Numbered from the stretch's first letter, positions 20,373 to 31,422 are shown. The stretch: 64,000 nt of DNA from Thioalkalivibrio sp. (GCA_011389655.1 JAABTX010000003.1:39412-103411); one strand, 5' to 3'. Program-made: numbers and translations. The notes: generated by a model from the sequence alone, not told the origin.

Positions 20373-20798
20373 CTACTCTGCATCCGGTCCGGTTCCGACC
20401 GTCGCAATCGAGACCGCGGTGACGCCAAGCCGGCCCACCACGTCCAGTGCAGTGACCACCGACTGGTGGGTCGTGCCGGCATCCGCCCGGATCAGCACGG
20501 GATCCTCGGGCCGATCAGCGAGCGCCTGCTCCACCGCCCGTTCCAGGGTCTCGGGACGGCGGTTCACCAGCTCGCGGTCATCGACGTAGTACTGCCCCGT
20601 GGCATCGATCAGGATGTCGACCCACGCGCGTTCGGTGGCCACCGGCTCACGCTCGGCGGATGGAAGCTGCAGCTGGATGTCGGCGTGGCGATCGAAGGTG
20701 GTGGAGACCATGAAGAAGATCAGCAGCAGGAACACCACGTCGATCAGCGGCGTGAGATTGATCCCCGCCTCGTCGGTGCGTGGCCTGCGGAAGTTCAT
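20373..20798 (-). CDS. exbD: ExbD/TolR-family energy-transducing protein
   Basis: A 141-residue inner-membrane protein with one transmembrane helix at about residues 17-37 containing the family motif LTPLIDVVFLLLIFFM. The Asp within it (D20) is the proton-carrying residue of ExbD/TolR. The periplasmic part has the usual peptidoglycan-binding-like fold. Together with ExbB it forms a proton channel that powers an outer-membrane partner. It overlaps exbB by four bases (ATGA). In relatives this pair sits before lpxK, and TonB is not in the window. Confidence 0.92.
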   Translation of the reverse strand: MNFRRPRTDEAGINLTPLIDVVFLLLIFFMVSTTFDRHADIQLQLPSAEREPVATERAWVDILIDATGQYYVDDRELVNRRPETLERAVEQALADRPEDPVLIRADAGTTHQSVVTALDVVGRLGVTAVSIATVGTGPDAE

Positions 20799-21430
20799 GT
20801 GACCGGACCCGCCCCGGAGGCGCTGCGCTCGCCGTGGATCACCTCGACCAGCTTCACGGCCTCCATCTCCATCTCCAGCACGAGTTCGTCGACCCGGCCG
20901 CGGAAATAGCGGTGGAAGATCAGTGTCGGAATCGCGACGCCAATGCCCGCGGCGGTGGTCACCAGGGCCTGCGAGATGCCCCCGGCGAGATCACGCGGGC
21001 TGCCGACACCGACGTCGGTGATCACGGTGAAGACCTCGATCATCCCCACCACGGTGCCGAGCAGCCCCAGCAGCGGCGTGATCATCGCGATCGTCCCGAG
21101 GGTATTCAGGAAGCGCTCCAGTTCGTATGCGACCCGCCGCCCAGTCTCCTCGATGGTCTCCTTCATCACCTCGCGCGAACGGTCCTGTGCCGCCAGTCCG
21201 GCCGCCAGCACCCGACCCAGCGGGGACCGTGCGCGCAGCCGCTGCAGCTGCATGTCGGCATCGGGCCCGCCGCCACGAACCTGCTCCCAGACCGTCAGCA
21301 GCAGTCCCCGGGGGACCACCCGCGAGCGGCGCAGCGACCAGAGGCGTTCCAGCACAATGGCCATTGCAATCACCGAACACAGCAGGATCGGCACCATCAG
21401 CCAACCGCCCGCCCTCACGATCTCCAGCAT
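20795..21430 (-). CDS. exbB: ExbB/TolQ/MotA-family proton channel subunit
   Basis: A 211-residue protein with three transmembrane helices: about 7-27, 103-125 and 145-168. The conserved TPLLGLLGTVVGMIEVF and ALVTTAAGIGVAIPTL segments line the ion channel in this family. I chose ATG 21430 because GGAGGT lies five bases upstream; the in-frame ATG at 21442 overlaps that ribosome-binding site. It forms the motor complex with the downstream exbD. The transducing partner (TonB-like or other) is not encoded here. Confidence 0.93.
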   Translation of the reverse strand: MLEIVRAGGWLMVPILLCSVIAMAIVLERLWSLRRSRVVPRGLLLTVWEQVRGGGPDADMQLQRLRARSPLGRVLAAGLAAQDRSREVMKETIEETGRRVAYELERFLNTLGTIAMITPLLGLLGTVVGMIEVFTVITDVGVGSPRDLAGGISQALVTTAAGIGVAIPTLIFHRYFRGRVDELVLEMEMEAVKLVEVIHGERSASGAGPVT

Positions 21431-21532
21431 ACCGACCTCCATCCTCTCGCGTCCGCGGTGCTGCCCCGCCCGCGATCAACCGGTGATGATAACTGCAGCC
21501 CCGAAGGCACGAAACTCGCCGCCGGCCCGATT

Positions 21533-22849
21533 TCAGGCGCGGGTGAACAACGCCATGGACTCCACGTGCGCCGTGTGCGGAAACATGTCCATGATCCCGG
21601 CCGCTTCCAGGCGGTAACCGAAGTGATGCACCAGCCGCTCGGCGTCCCGGGCCAGCGTGGCCGGGTTGCAGGACACGTACAGCAGGCGCGGAATCGCGAT
21701 CGGTCCCAGCGCCTCGACCACCATCGCGGCCCCGGCCCGGGGCGGGTCCAGCAGTGCGCGGTCGAAGGGGTCGCGCAGCCACGGCCGGTCGCCGAGCGTC
21801 TCGTCATCGAGGTTGGCGCAGACATGGCGGGTGTTGCGGATACCCTGCGCCTCGGCATTGGCTCGCGCGCGCTCGAGCATCCGCGCGTCGCCCTCGACAC
21901 CGACCACCTCGCCGGCGCGCCGCGCCAGCGGCAGCGTGAAGTTGCCGAGACCGCAGAAGAGATCCAGCACGCGGGAACCTGCATCGGGCTCCAGCAGATC
22001 GAGCGCCCGGCGCACCATCTCGCGGTTGACCCCCGCATGCACCTGGATGAAGTCGAGCGGCGCGAAGTCCACCGCTACGTCGAAATCGGGGTGGCCATAG
22101 GACAGGCCGGTGCGTGGCCCGGCGTGGTAGTGCACGCTGTTCGGCCCCGCCGGCTGCAGATGGATCTGCAGCCCCTCCGTGTCGGCAAACTCCGCAAGCC
22201 GCCGGCCGTCCGCCTCGGAGAGCGGCTGCAGATGCCGGAAGACCAGCGCGGCCGTGCCGGAATCGTCCACTACCGCCTCGATCTGCGGGATCTTCGCGCG
22301 CGCGTCCAGCCCGTCGATCAGCCTGCGCAGCTGGCCGATCCGCTGCCCGAGCGCCGGGTGCAGCACGGGGCAGTCCCACATGTCCGCGAGGTAGCGCCCG
22401 GCGCGCTCGCGAAAGCCCACCAGTGTGCCCCCCTTTTTCGGCACGTACTTGACCCCCAGCCGGGCCGTGCGCCGGTAACCCAGGGTATCCCCGATCAGCG
22501 GCTCCAGCCGTCGCTCCGGGCTCACGCGCCCGATCCGGGACAGGGCCTCGAACAGGCCGTTCTCCTTCAGCTGCCGCTGCAGCCCCATGTCCGCGTGCAT
22601 CAGCCGACACCCGCCGCAGATCCCGAACCACGTGCAAGGGGGCTCCACCCGTTCCGGCGCCGGTTCCAGTACGGACTCGAGCCGCGCGATGTCGTAGTTC
22701 CGCTTGCGCCGGGTCTGGACCGCCCGCACGCGCTCACCGGGCAACGCACCGGGTACGAAGCAGGCCTTGCCGTCGCGGCGCCCGACCCCCTGCCCGTCCA
22801 GGGTCAGGTCCTCGATCCGGACTTCGAACGGGTTGCGGTCGGTGCTCAT
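21533..22849 (-). CDS. rlmD: 23S rRNA (uracil-1939-C5) methyltransferase RlmD
   Basis: A 438-residue TRAM-domain RNA methyltransferase. A TRAM domain occupies about residues 5-60, then CTWFGICGGC plus a later WDC form the four-Cys Fe-S site of RumA/RlmD. The SAM-binding motif VLDLFCGLGNF is near residue 300, LLDPPR follows, and YVSCNPATLARD contains the catalytic Cys. ATG 22849 overlaps the exonuclease stop as ATGA; an in-frame ATG 33 bases upstream is less likely. The cysM-exonuclease-rlmD order suggests one operon. Confidence 0.95.
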   Translation of the reverse strand: MSTDRNPFEVRIEDLTLDGQGVGRRDGKACFVPGALPGERVRAVQTRRKRNYDIARLESVLEPAPERVEPPCTWFGICGGCRLMHADMGLQRQLKENGLFEALSRIGRVSPERRLEPLIGDTLGYRRTARLGVKYVPKKGGTLVGFRERAGRYLADMWDCPVLHPALGQRIGQLRRLIDGLDARAKIPQIEAVVDDSGTAALVFRHLQPLSEADGRRLAEFADTEGLQIHLQPAGPNSVHYHAGPRTGLSYGHPDFDVAVDFAPLDFIQVHAGVNREMVRRALDLLEPDAGSRVLDLFCGLGNFTLPLARRAGEVVGVEGDARMLERARANAEAQGIRNTRHVCANLDDETLGDRPWLRDPFDRALLDPPRAGAAMVVEALGPIAIPRLLYVSCNPATLARDAERLVHHFGYRLEAAGIMDMFPHTAHVESMALFTRA

Positions 22850-23649
22850 GCGCTGGCGCGAGCGGGGGCCGCGCCGCTCCATGCCGACAGGAAGGCATCC
22901 AGATGCGGCTGCCGTTCCTGGGCGAGGTAGCCGCGCAGGAGCCCCTTGCGCTGCTCCAGCGCCTCGGCGCTCAGCGCGCCGCGCATGCGCTCAAAGTGCA
23001 GAAAGACCAGGTAGGTGTTCAGCACGTCGTGCTCGACGTAGTCGTGGATCATGCGACGATTTCCGTCCCGCCACGCGGGCCAGACCTGGCTGCCGTCCAT
23101 CCCCAGTTTTCCGGGAAGTCCGAGCAGCGAGGCGATCATGTCGAGGCCGGCCACCGCCCGCGGCTGGTAGCCGGCGAGCACGTCCATCAGGTCGATGTGG
23201 CGCCAGTGAAAGCGGCTGAGATAGTTGTTGTAGCGGAAGCTGCGGTCCTCGTCCCCCTGGTCCCAGTAGCGCGGCGCGGCGACCCCGTGCAGCAGGGCGC
23301 GGTAGTGCAGCACCGGCAGGTCGAAGCCGCCGCCGTTCCAGCTGACGAGGGTCGGGGTCCGCTTCTCGATCACCTCGAAGAACTGGCGCAGCAGTTCCGC
23401 CTCGTCCTCGGTATCGCGCCCGAATGCGGAGACCTTGATCTGCTCGCCGCCCTGGTACAGCACCCCGATCGAGACCACGCGCTGCAGGGGGTGCTGCAGG
23501 AATTCCGTGCCCGTCCGGATGCGGCGCAGCGCGAACAGTGCCTCGGCCACCTCGGCGTCGGACAGCCCCTCGAAATCGTGCAGCCGCCGCGCGCCTTCGA
23601 TGTCGGGAACCGTCTCGAGGTCGAAGACCAGTACCGGCCCGCTGCTCAT
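22846..23649 (-). CDS. Predicted 3'-5' exonuclease, PolB-like DEDDy family
   Basis: A 267-residue protein with the three exonuclease motifs of DEDD enzymes: FDLETVPD (residues 9-16), WNGGGFDLPVL in the middle and YVEHDVLNTY near residue 208. This matches the PolB-associated predicted exonuclease family (DNA_pol_B_exo2), which stands alone without a polymerase domain. Substrate and role are unknown in most species. It overlaps cysM upstream and rlmD downstream by four bases each, so all three should be cotranslated. Confidence 0.85.
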   Translation of the reverse strand: MSSGPVLVFDLETVPDIEGARRLHDFEGLSDAEVAEALFALRRIRTGTEFLQHPLQRVVSIGVLYQGGEQIKVSAFGRDTEDEAELLRQFFEVIEKRTPTLVSWNGGGFDLPVLHYRALLHGVAAPRYWDQGDEDRSFRYNNYLSRFHWRHIDLMDVLAGYQPRAVAGLDMIASLLGLPGKLGMDGSQVWPAWRDGNRRMIHDYVEHDVLNTYLVFLHFERMRGALSAEALEQRKGLLRGYLAQERQPHLDAFLSAWSGAAPARASA

Positions 23650-24554
23650 GCCGGGTACACGCCGGTCGAGATGTAGCGGTCACCCCGGTCGCAGACGATC
23701 GCGACCACCAGCCCGTCGCGAAGCCCGGCTGCCACCTTCAGGGCGGCGGCGACCGAGCCGCCGGAGGACACCCCGGCGAAGATCCCCTCCTCGGCGGCCA
23801 GCCGGCGCATCATCGTCTCGGCCTCCTCCTGGCTGATGTCCAGGGTCCGGTCAACCCGCGAGGCATCGAAGATCGACGGCAGGTAGGCCTCGGGCCAGCG
23901 CCGGATGCCCGGAATCGCAGAACCCTCGGTGGGCTGCACGCCGACGACGGTGACCGCGGAATCCTGCTCCTTCAGGAAGCGCGAGGTGCCCATGATGGTG
24001 CCCGTGGTCCCCATCGAACACACGAAGTGCGTGACCGCGCCCTCCGTGTCGCGCCAGATCTCCGGGCCGGTGCCGCGGTAGTGCGCGTCGGGATTGTCGG
24101 GGTTCGCAAACTGGTCGAGGACCCTGCCCCGGCCCTCGCGCTCCAGCTTCTGGGCCAGATCGCGTGCTCCCTCCATGCCCTGCTCCCGCGTGACCTGGAT
24201 GATCTCCGCGCCGAAGGCCTTCATGGCGGCGCGGCGCTCGGCCGACATGTTCTCGGGCATGATCAGAAGCATGCGGTAGCCCTTTATCGCCGCGACCATC
24301 GCCAGCGCAATGCCGGTGTTGCCGCTGGTCGCCTCGATCAGCGTGGCGCCCGGACGGATCTCGCCGCGCAACTCGGCCTGCAGTATCATGTTCAGGGCCG
24401 GCCGGTCCTTGACGGAGCCCGCCGGATTGTTGCCCTCGAGCTTCACCAGCACCGGCGCCGGCAACCCGGCCGCCAGGCGCTGCAACCGGACCAGCGGGGT
24501 GTTGCCGACAAAGTCTTCCAGCGTGGGGAAGGATTCGGTCTTTGGTCGCCTCAT
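23646..24554 (-). CDS. cysM: Cysteine synthase B (O-acetylserine sulfhydrylase)
   Basis: A 302-residue PLP enzyme that makes cysteine from O-acetylserine and sulfide or thiosulfate. The PLP lysine lies in KLEGNNPAGSVKDRPA, followed by ATSGNTGIALA and the C-terminal GVSSGGSVAAAL phosphate-binding motif. Overall sequence, especially RPALNMI and HFVCSMGTTGTIMG, is of the CysM branch, which accepts thiosulfate. That would suit a sulfur-oxidising host. The start ATG 24554 was chosen over an in-frame one 63 bases upstream because homology begins at FPTLEDFVGNTPL. Confidence 0.94.
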   Translation of the reverse strand: MRRPKTESFPTLEDFVGNTPLVRLQRLAAGLPAPVLVKLEGNNPAGSVKDRPALNMILQAELRGEIRPGATLIEATSGNTGIALAMVAAIKGYRMLLIMPENMSAERRAAMKAFGAEIIQVTREQGMEGARDLAQKLEREGRGRVLDQFANPDNPDAHYRGTGPEIWRDTEGAVTHFVCSMGTTGTIMGTSRFLKEQDSAVTVVGVQPTEGSAIPGIRRWPEAYLPSIFDASRVDRTLDISQEEAETMMRRLAAEEGIFAGVSSGGSVAAALKVAAGLRDGLVVAIVCDRGDRYISTGVYPA

Positions 24555-24589
24555 GCCGGCAGAGTATACCGGCTCACGCAAGGGCGCAC

Positions 24590-24988
24590 TTACCCGCCGG
24601 ACGGCTCCGACGCCCACCCCTCCAGCACCACGAAGGCCTGGGCGTAGTCGTGTTCGTCACTGATGCTGAGGTGGATCCGCGAGACACCGAGCCGTGCCGC
24701 GGTGCGGGCCGCGGCGCCGCTGAGCGCGATGCCCGGACGGCCGGCCGGGTCGTGGGTCACGCAGACCTCGTGCAACGCCATGTGCCGGCCCACCCCGCAG
24801 CCGAGCGCCTTGGCCAGCGCCTCCTTTGCTGCGAAACGGCGGGCAACGAAGCCCTCGGGACGCGCGGCGGGGAGCTCGGAGCGCTCGTCCGGATGCAGCA
24901 GCCGCTCGAGCAACCGCTGACCGTGACGCTCGAGCAGCGGGCGCATGCGCGCGACGCGGACCAGGTCGACACCGACGCCCAGGATCAT
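24590..24988 (-). CDS. acpS: Holo-[acyl-carrier-protein] synthase
   Basis: A 132-residue phosphopantetheinyl transferase that loads the prosthetic group of CoA onto acyl carrier protein. The magnesium-binding motifs are intact: GVGVDLVRVARM at the N-terminus (Asp8) and RRFAAKEALAKALG (Glu, Lys). The HLSISDEHDYAQAFVV C-terminus is typical. The length fits the family. It follows pdxJ across 14 bases, the widely conserved order era-recO-pdxJ-acpS. Confidence 0.95.
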   Translation of the reverse strand: MILGVGVDLVRVARMRPLLERHGQRLLERLLHPDERSELPAARPEGFVARRFAAKEALAKALGCGVGRHMALHEVCVTHDPAGRPGIALSGAAARTAARLGVSRIHLSISDEHDYAQAFVVLEGWASEPSGG

Positions 24989-25002
24989 GCGCCGGCCCGC
25001 GT

Positions 25003-25761
25003 TCAGGGTCGCCGGCCGTGGCGCGCGGCGTCCATGATGCTGCGCATGTGGCTCACGGCCTCCGGCAGCCCGGTGAACAGCGCACGGGCGACGATCGAGT
25101 GGCCGATGTTCAGCTCGTGGAACAGCGGATGCGCAGCGACCGGACGCACGTTGTCGTAGTCCAGCCCGTGACCGGCGTTGATGGCCAGCCCCATCTCGTG
25201 GCCGGAGCGGGCGGCAGAGAACAGCGCCTCGGCCAGTCGCGAGCGCTCGGCACCGTCACGGGCATTGGCGTAGGCGCCGGTGTGCAGCTCGACCACCGGG
25301 GCACCGATTGCGACGGCGGCCTCGAGCTGCCGCAGGTCCGGTTCGATGAACAGCGAGACCTCGATCCCGGCGTCGTTCAGCGGTTGCACGAACTCGCGCA
25401 GGCGAACCAGCTGCCCGGCCGCCTCCAGCCCCCCCTCGGTGGTCAACTCCTCGCGGCGCTCGGGCACGATGCAGCAGGCCTCCGGCACCAGCTGCAGCGC
25501 GATCGCCTGCATCCCCTCGGTCGCCGCCATCTCGAGATTCAGCGGCCGCGTGAGGCGCGGCTTGATCCCGAAGACGTCGTCGTCCTGGATGTGCCTGCGG
25601 TCCTCGCGCAGGTGCAGGGTGATCGAGTCCGCCCCGCTGGCCTCGGCCAGGCGCACCGCCTGCATCAGGTCCGGGTAGGGGGTGTGCCGCGCCTGGCGGA
25701 TGGTGGCGATGTGATCGAGATTCACGCCGAGCCGCAACGGCGGTGGGACAGCTGCTTGCAT
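25003..25761 (-). CDS. pdxJ: Pyridoxine 5'-phosphate synthase
   Basis: A 252-residue TIM-barrel enzyme that condenses 1-deoxyxylulose 5-phosphate with aminoacetone phosphate in vitamin B6 synthesis. The family signature LGVNLDHIATIRQAR opens the protein; HLREDRRHIQDDDV, ELHTGAYA and INAGHGLDYDN supply the catalytic and phosphate-binding residues. The start ATG 25761 has only a weak AGGAT upstream, so translation may depend on the preceding recO, whose stop is 16 bases away. Its product feeds the many PLP enzymes here. Confidence 0.96.
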   Translation of the reverse strand: MQAAVPPPLRLGVNLDHIATIRQARHTPYPDLMQAVRLAEASGADSITLHLREDRRHIQDDDVFGIKPRLTRPLNLEMAATEGMQAIALQLVPEACCIVPERREELTTEGGLEAAGQLVRLREFVQPLNDAGIEVSLFIEPDLRQLEAAVAIGAPVVELHTGAYANARDGAERSRLAEALFSAARSGHEMGLAINAGHGLDYDNVRPVAAHPLFHELNIGHSIVARALFTGLPEAVSHMRSIMDAARHGRRP

Positions 25762-25777
25762 GATGGAATGGATCCTG

Positions 25778-26443
25778 TCAGAGAAGGCGCCGGGTCTGGA
25801 GCTCCCGGCCGTCAAGGTGTTGGTCGATGAGGCACCGCATGAAGTCCCGGGCGGCGCGCAGATCATTATCGGGCAGGCGGGAACCGGTGGCGAGCGCCAG
25901 CAGTGCCTCGCCGCGCAAGCTACCCGGCGCGGCCTCGGTGAGGGCCTCACCGAGCCCCTCGTCGGGACGGTAGCGGTAGTGTGCCTGCGCATCGGGCAGG
26001 ACCCCGGGCAGGTGATCCAGCCCGGAATCGATCAGCGCGAGCAAGGACCATTCCGCCGCGCGCAGGCTGTGCTCCGGACGTTCCGGTGCAAGCAGCCCCT
26101 GGTAGGCCTGCTCGAGAATCCCGACCACCTCGCCCGCGGCGACGTCGCGCGGAAACAGGCGCAGCACCAGCTCGTTCAGATACAGGGCACAGATCATCGC
26201 CCGCCCCGAGAGCGGGAACACGCGCCGCTCCTCGCCCAGCGTGAGACTGGGCAGGTCGCCCCGCCCGCGCCAGGCAAGGTCCAGCAGCACGAAGGGTCGG
26301 AGGGATCCGGCCCGCCCGCGCGCCAGCACCGCGGTACGCCCGGCATCCCGGGTAACCAGCTCCAGGATCCGGCTGTGTTCCCGAAACGGGCGGGCATGCA
26401 GCACGAAGCCGGGAACGGGCAACTCTGGACGTCCTGCCGTCAC
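25778..26443 (-). CDS. recO: DNA repair protein RecO
   Basis: A 221-residue recombination mediator that helps RecR load RecA onto SSB-coated DNA. An N-terminal OB-fold (residues about 8-80, with GFVLHARPFREHSRILELVT) and a C-terminal helical domain ending near the tail are recognisable; the typical zinc Cys are missing, as in many gammaproteobacteria. The GTG at 26443 overlaps the era stop (GTGA), and I prefer it to the longer upstream start inside era. RecR, its partner, is at 41.1-41.7 kb. Confidence 0.88.
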   Translation of the reverse strand: MTAGRPELPVPGFVLHARPFREHSRILELVTRDAGRTAVLARGRAGSLRPFVLLDLAWRGRGDLPSLTLGEERRVFPLSGRAMICALYLNELVLRLFPRDVAAGEVVGILEQAYQGLLAPERPEHSLRAAEWSLLALIDSGLDHLPGVLPDAQAHYRYRPDEGLGEALTEAAPGSLRGEALLALATGSRLPDNDLRAARDFMRCLIDQHLDGRELQTRRLL

Positions 26444-27348
26444 CGCGGTTCTTCGATGCCCAGCTCCCGCAGCGCGCGATTGCTCTGCGACCACCCTGCC
26501 TCCACCCGGACGGTCAGGCGCAGCATGATCCTGCGCCCGAGGAGTTCCTCGAGCTGTTGCCGGGCCGCCTGGCCGATGCGTTTCAGCATCTGTCCGCCCT
26601 TCCCGATCACGATGCCCTTCTGGCTTGGCCGCTCAACCACGATCAGCGCGTCGATATGGGTGATGTCGGGACGGTCCTCCCAGCCCTCGACCCGTACCGC
26701 CACCGAGTACGGGACCTCTTGGCCCAGGCGTTCGAGCAGCGCCTCGCGGATCATCTCCTCGGCCCGGAAGCGCTCGGGACGGTCGCTGAGCTGTTCCGGA
26801 TCGTACAGAAACGGCCCCTCCGGCAGGTGCCGTCCGAGTTCCTCCACCAGACTGCGGAGATTACCGCCGGTCCTTGCGGACAGGGGCACCACCGCAAGAT
26901 AGTCGTGCTCCTGCGCCCGTGCCTCGAGGAACGGCAGCAGAGCCCGCTTGTCGGCAATCCGGTCGACCTTGTTCACCACCAGGATGACTGGACGCCCTGC
27001 GGAGCGGATCGCATCCAGGATGAAGCCATCCCCGGCCTCGAAACGGCCGGCCTCCACGATGAAGCAGACGATGTCGGCATCGGCAAGCGCCTGCACCGCG
27101 GTACGGTTCAGCACCTGGTTCACCAGGCGGCCGGGCTCCGGGTCGATTCCCGGCGTGTCGATAAGCACGGTCTGCTTCCGGCCCTCGGTCACGATGCCGA
27201 GGATCCGGTTGCGGGTCGTGTGCGGCTTGCGGGTGATCGCGGCCAGCTTCTCACCGACCATCCTGTTCATCAGCGTGGTCTTGCCCACGTTGGGCCGCCC
27301 GATCAGCGCAACGAGGCCGCAATGCGTCCGGTCCATGTCTGCCGTCAC
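26440..27348 (-). CDS. era: GTPase Era
   Basis: A 302-residue essential GTPase for 30S maturation. The N-terminal GTPase domain has G1 GRPNVGKTT, G3 DTPG and G4 NKVD. The C-terminal KH domain has IVIGKGGQMLKRIG, which binds the 3' end of 16S rRNA. The GTG at 27348 overlaps the rnc stop as GTGA and has GAGG seven bases upstream; an ATG four codons later lacks such a site. The rnc-era-recO linkage is conserved. Confidence 0.96.
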   Translation of the reverse strand: MTADMDRTHCGLVALIGRPNVGKTTLMNRMVGEKLAAITRKPHTTRNRILGIVTEGRKQTVLIDTPGIDPEPGRLVNQVLNRTAVQALADADIVCFIVEAGRFEAGDGFILDAIRSAGRPVILVVNKVDRIADKRALLPFLEARAQEHDYLAVVPLSARTGGNLRSLVEELGRHLPEGPFLYDPEQLSDRPERFRAEEMIREALLERLGQEVPYSVAVRVEGWEDRPDITHIDALIVVERPSQKGIVIGKGGQMLKRIGQAARQQLEELLGRRIMLRLTVRVEAGWSQSNRALRELGIEEPR

Positions 27349-28043
27349 TGATTGGCCTCGCGCCGGAGGCGGACCAGCGCGGCTTCGGCGGCCTGCTGCT
27401 CCGCGGCCCGCCGGCTGGAGCCGGTGCCCCGCTGCCCCCAGGATTCGCTGGGCAGCCAGGCCTCGACTGCGAAACGGCGCCTGTGATCGGGTCCCGACAC
27501 ATCCAGCAGCCGGTACTCGGGCAGTGCACAGCCGCGCCCCTGCAGGAACTCCTGCAGCCGGGTCTTGGGATCCTTCAGCGATTCGGCGCTGGGCAGGGAA
27601 TCGAGTCGCCGTGCGTAGAGACCCAGCACGAACTCCCGGGCCGCCGCGTATCCCGCGGTGCGATAGCTCGCGCCGATCAGGGCCTCGAGCGCGTCGGCGA
27701 GGATCGACTCGCGCCGCTGCCCGCCGGTCTTGCGCTCTCCCTGACCCAGGTTCAGCGCCCCCTCCAGCCCCGCGGCGCGCGCGGTCTCGGCCAGCGCGAC
27801 GCGGTTGACAAGGGCCGCGCGCAGACGGGTCAGGTCGCCCTCCGGGGCATCCGGCAGGCGTTCGAACAGCGCGTCGGCGATCACCAGCCCCAGCACCGCG
27901 TCTCCGAGGAACTCGAGCCGCTCGTTGTGCCGGGCACCGGCGCTGCGGTGAGTGAGCGCCTGTGCGAGCGAGTCCGCTTCGCGCAATGCCTCCGGCAGCA
28001 GACTGCGGAAATCCGTCGCGTTCACCGGCGCCCCGGCAGCCAT
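27345..28043 (-). CDS. rnc: Ribonuclease III
   Basis: A 232-residue double-strand-specific endoribonuclease that processes rRNA precursors. The catalytic RNase III signature ERLEFLGDAVLGLV is near residue 41 and the second metal-binding cluster LADALEALIGA near 115. The C-terminal dsRNA-binding domain covers about 155-230. The start ATG 28043 lies 43 bases after the DUF4845 gene; the frame is open further upstream, but that part has no homology. It shares a stop-start overlap with era. Confidence 0.96.
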   Translation of the reverse strand: MAAGAPVNATDFRSLLPEALREADSLAQALTHRSAGARHNERLEFLGDAVLGLVIADALFERLPDAPEGDLTRLRAALVNRVALAETARAAGLEGALNLGQGERKTGGQRRESILADALEALIGASYRTAGYAAAREFVLGLYARRLDSLPSAESLKDPKTRLQEFLQGRGCALPEYRLLDVSGPDHRRRFAVEAWLPSESWGQRGTGSSRRAAEQQAAEAALVRLRREANQ

Positions 28044-28086
28044 GACGTGCCTGCGGCCCACGAAGGCATCGGACCCGGGCGACCGG

Positions 28087-28464
28087 TCAAGGAGAGAGCT
28101 TGTCGCGGCGGTTGAACTGGGCCACGAGGTCAAGATTGGCGAAGAAGGTGCGTCGGACCTCGTAGTCCAGCAGCATGTAGCGCCCCGAGCCGTCTTCCTC
28201 GAAGCTGACGTTCTCGCGCTCCACGTTTTCATAGATCGAGTTGATCGCGAGACGCCGGTTGATGTCGTTCCAGATCTGCTGCGGGCTGCGCTCCGCCACC
28301 CCGGGGGTGGCGGCCACGTCGGTGACGATGGCCCGTACCGTCCAGTACTGGATGTAGTCCTTGCCGATGGTCAGGAAGAAATTGGCAACAAGTACCGCGA
28401 AGAGGACGAAGATGATCACGGTGAACCCCCCGATCCCCCGCATCCGTTGTCTTGATCTCAGCAT
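28087..28464 (-). CDS. DUF4845 inner-membrane protein
   Basis: A 125-residue protein with a basic N-terminus, one transmembrane helix at about residues 13-33 and a small extracytoplasmic domain. It matches DUF4845, a family of unknown function almost always encoded between lepB and rnc, as here. The start ATG is 24 bases after the lepB stop. The conserved IGKDYIQYWTVR segment lies just after the membrane helix, as in the family. No role is established. Confidence 0.8.
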   Translation of the reverse strand: MLRSRQRMRGIGGFTVIIFVLFAVLVANFFLTIGKDYIQYWTVRAIVTDVAATPGVAERSPQQIWNDINRRLAINSIYENVERENVSFEEDGSGRYMLLDYEVRRTFFANLDLVAQFNRRDKLSP

Positions 28465-28488
28465 TGCGCGATGCCCCCTGTGATGTCT

Positions 28489-29262
28489 TCAGTGAATGCG
28501 GTTGCCCACCCGGGAGAAATCCCAGTGTCCGCCATTGTAGTCCCAGTTCAGCCAGATGAAGAGCGCGCGGCCCACCAGCAGGTCCTCGGACACGAAGCCC
28601 CACATGCGGCTGTCATTGCTGTTGTCCCGATTGTCGCCGACCATGAAGTAGTGCCCTTCGGGTACCCGCACCGACCCGCTCATTCCGGGTGCCCGTTCCC
28701 ACATCAGGATCTGGTGGGGCGTGTCGCCGAGATGTTCCCGGAATACGGTGGCGTCGGTCATCATCCGGCCGGATCCCACGCCCTCGTAGGTACCCACCTC
28801 CTCGAGGCGCTGCGGCTCGCCGTTCACGTAGAGCGTCCGGTCCCGGAACTCGATGAGATCGCCCGGAATTCCGACCACCCGCTTGATGTAGTCCTCGGCC
28901 GGGTTGCGCGGATACTTGAACACCGCGACGTCGCCGCGCTCGGGGCTGCCGGTCTCGAGGATCACGCTGCGCGTGACCGGCAACCTGACGCCATACGAAA
29001 ACTTGTTCACCAGGATGAAGTCCCCGACCAGCAGGGTGGGCATCATCGACCCCGAGGGGATGCGGAAGGGCTCGGCGACGAAGGAGCGCAATACCAGCAC
29101 GATCAGCAGTACCGGGAAGAAGGACCGTGAATAGTCCACGTACCACGGCATCTGCTGCCGCCGTTCGAGACTCATCCAGCGCCGCAGGACCGCCCACACC
29201 AGCCAGATCACGCCCGTGACCAACGTCGCCAGCACCAAGATCAGCTCCAGGCTGAACGTCAT
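28489..29262 (-). CDS. lepB: Signal peptidase I
   Basis: A 257-residue membrane protease that removes signal peptides. Two N-terminal membrane helices (about 4-26 and 48-62) precede the catalytic domain in the periplasm. The nucleophile is S72 in PSGSMMPTL, and the general base is K127 in DYIKRVVGIPGD. The conserved GDNRDNSNDSR box is at about 210-220. It follows lepA by about 40 bases. Confidence 0.96.
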   Translation of the reverse strand: MTFSLELILVLATLVTGVIWLVWAVLRRWMSLERRQQMPWYVDYSRSFFPVLLIVLVLRSFVAEPFRIPSGSMMPTLLVGDFILVNKFSYGVRLPVTRSVILETGSPERGDVAVFKYPRNPAEDYIKRVVGIPGDLIEFRDRTLYVNGEPQRLEEVGTYEGVGSGRMMTDATVFREHLGDTPHQILMWERAPGMSGSVRVPEGHYFMVGDNRDNSNDSRMWGFVSEDLLVGRALFIWLNWDYNGGHWDFSRVGNRIH

Positions 29263-29300
29263 ATCAGGTCCCTTCTCGGAAACCGGCCCGTGAGGCCGGA

Positions 29301-31098
<1,798 letters not shown>

Positions 31099-31106
<8 letters not shown>

Positions 31107-31422
31107 TCGGAGTCAGCTCGTCGATCAGTGCCGGCGCATCGAGGAAGTGGCAGCAGAGGACCTCGCCGTCCACCGCCAGAACGGGCACCTTGGCGTTGAA
31201 GCGCATCGCCAGATCGGGATCCTCGTCGATGTCGACGCGCTCGAGCTCGAAAGTATAACGGCTTTGCAGGGACCTGAGCTCCGCGAGCATCCGCTCGCAG
31301 AGCCCACAGTCGATCCGGTGATAGAGGGTCAGCGTTGGCAGGCGCCCGGCCGGACGGTCGCCGGCGGGCGGAGGGGGCGCTCCGCCGCGGCCGGCAGACC
31401 GTCCGCGGCGCTCTACCGTCAT
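31099..31422 (-). CDS. Glutaredoxin-like (DUF836) thioredoxin-fold protein
   Basis: A 107-residue protein. After a 30-residue Gly/Pro/Arg-rich leader it shows a compact thioredoxin fold: [16 protein letters not shown] with the CGLC redox motif at about 39-42, then [20 protein letters not shown], where KVPV supplies the cis-proline. It belongs to the DUF836 glutaredoxin-like family often found beside mucD and lepA. ATG 31422 overlaps the mucD stop (ATGA). Redox partner unknown; periplasmic export is not predicted. Confidence 0.82.
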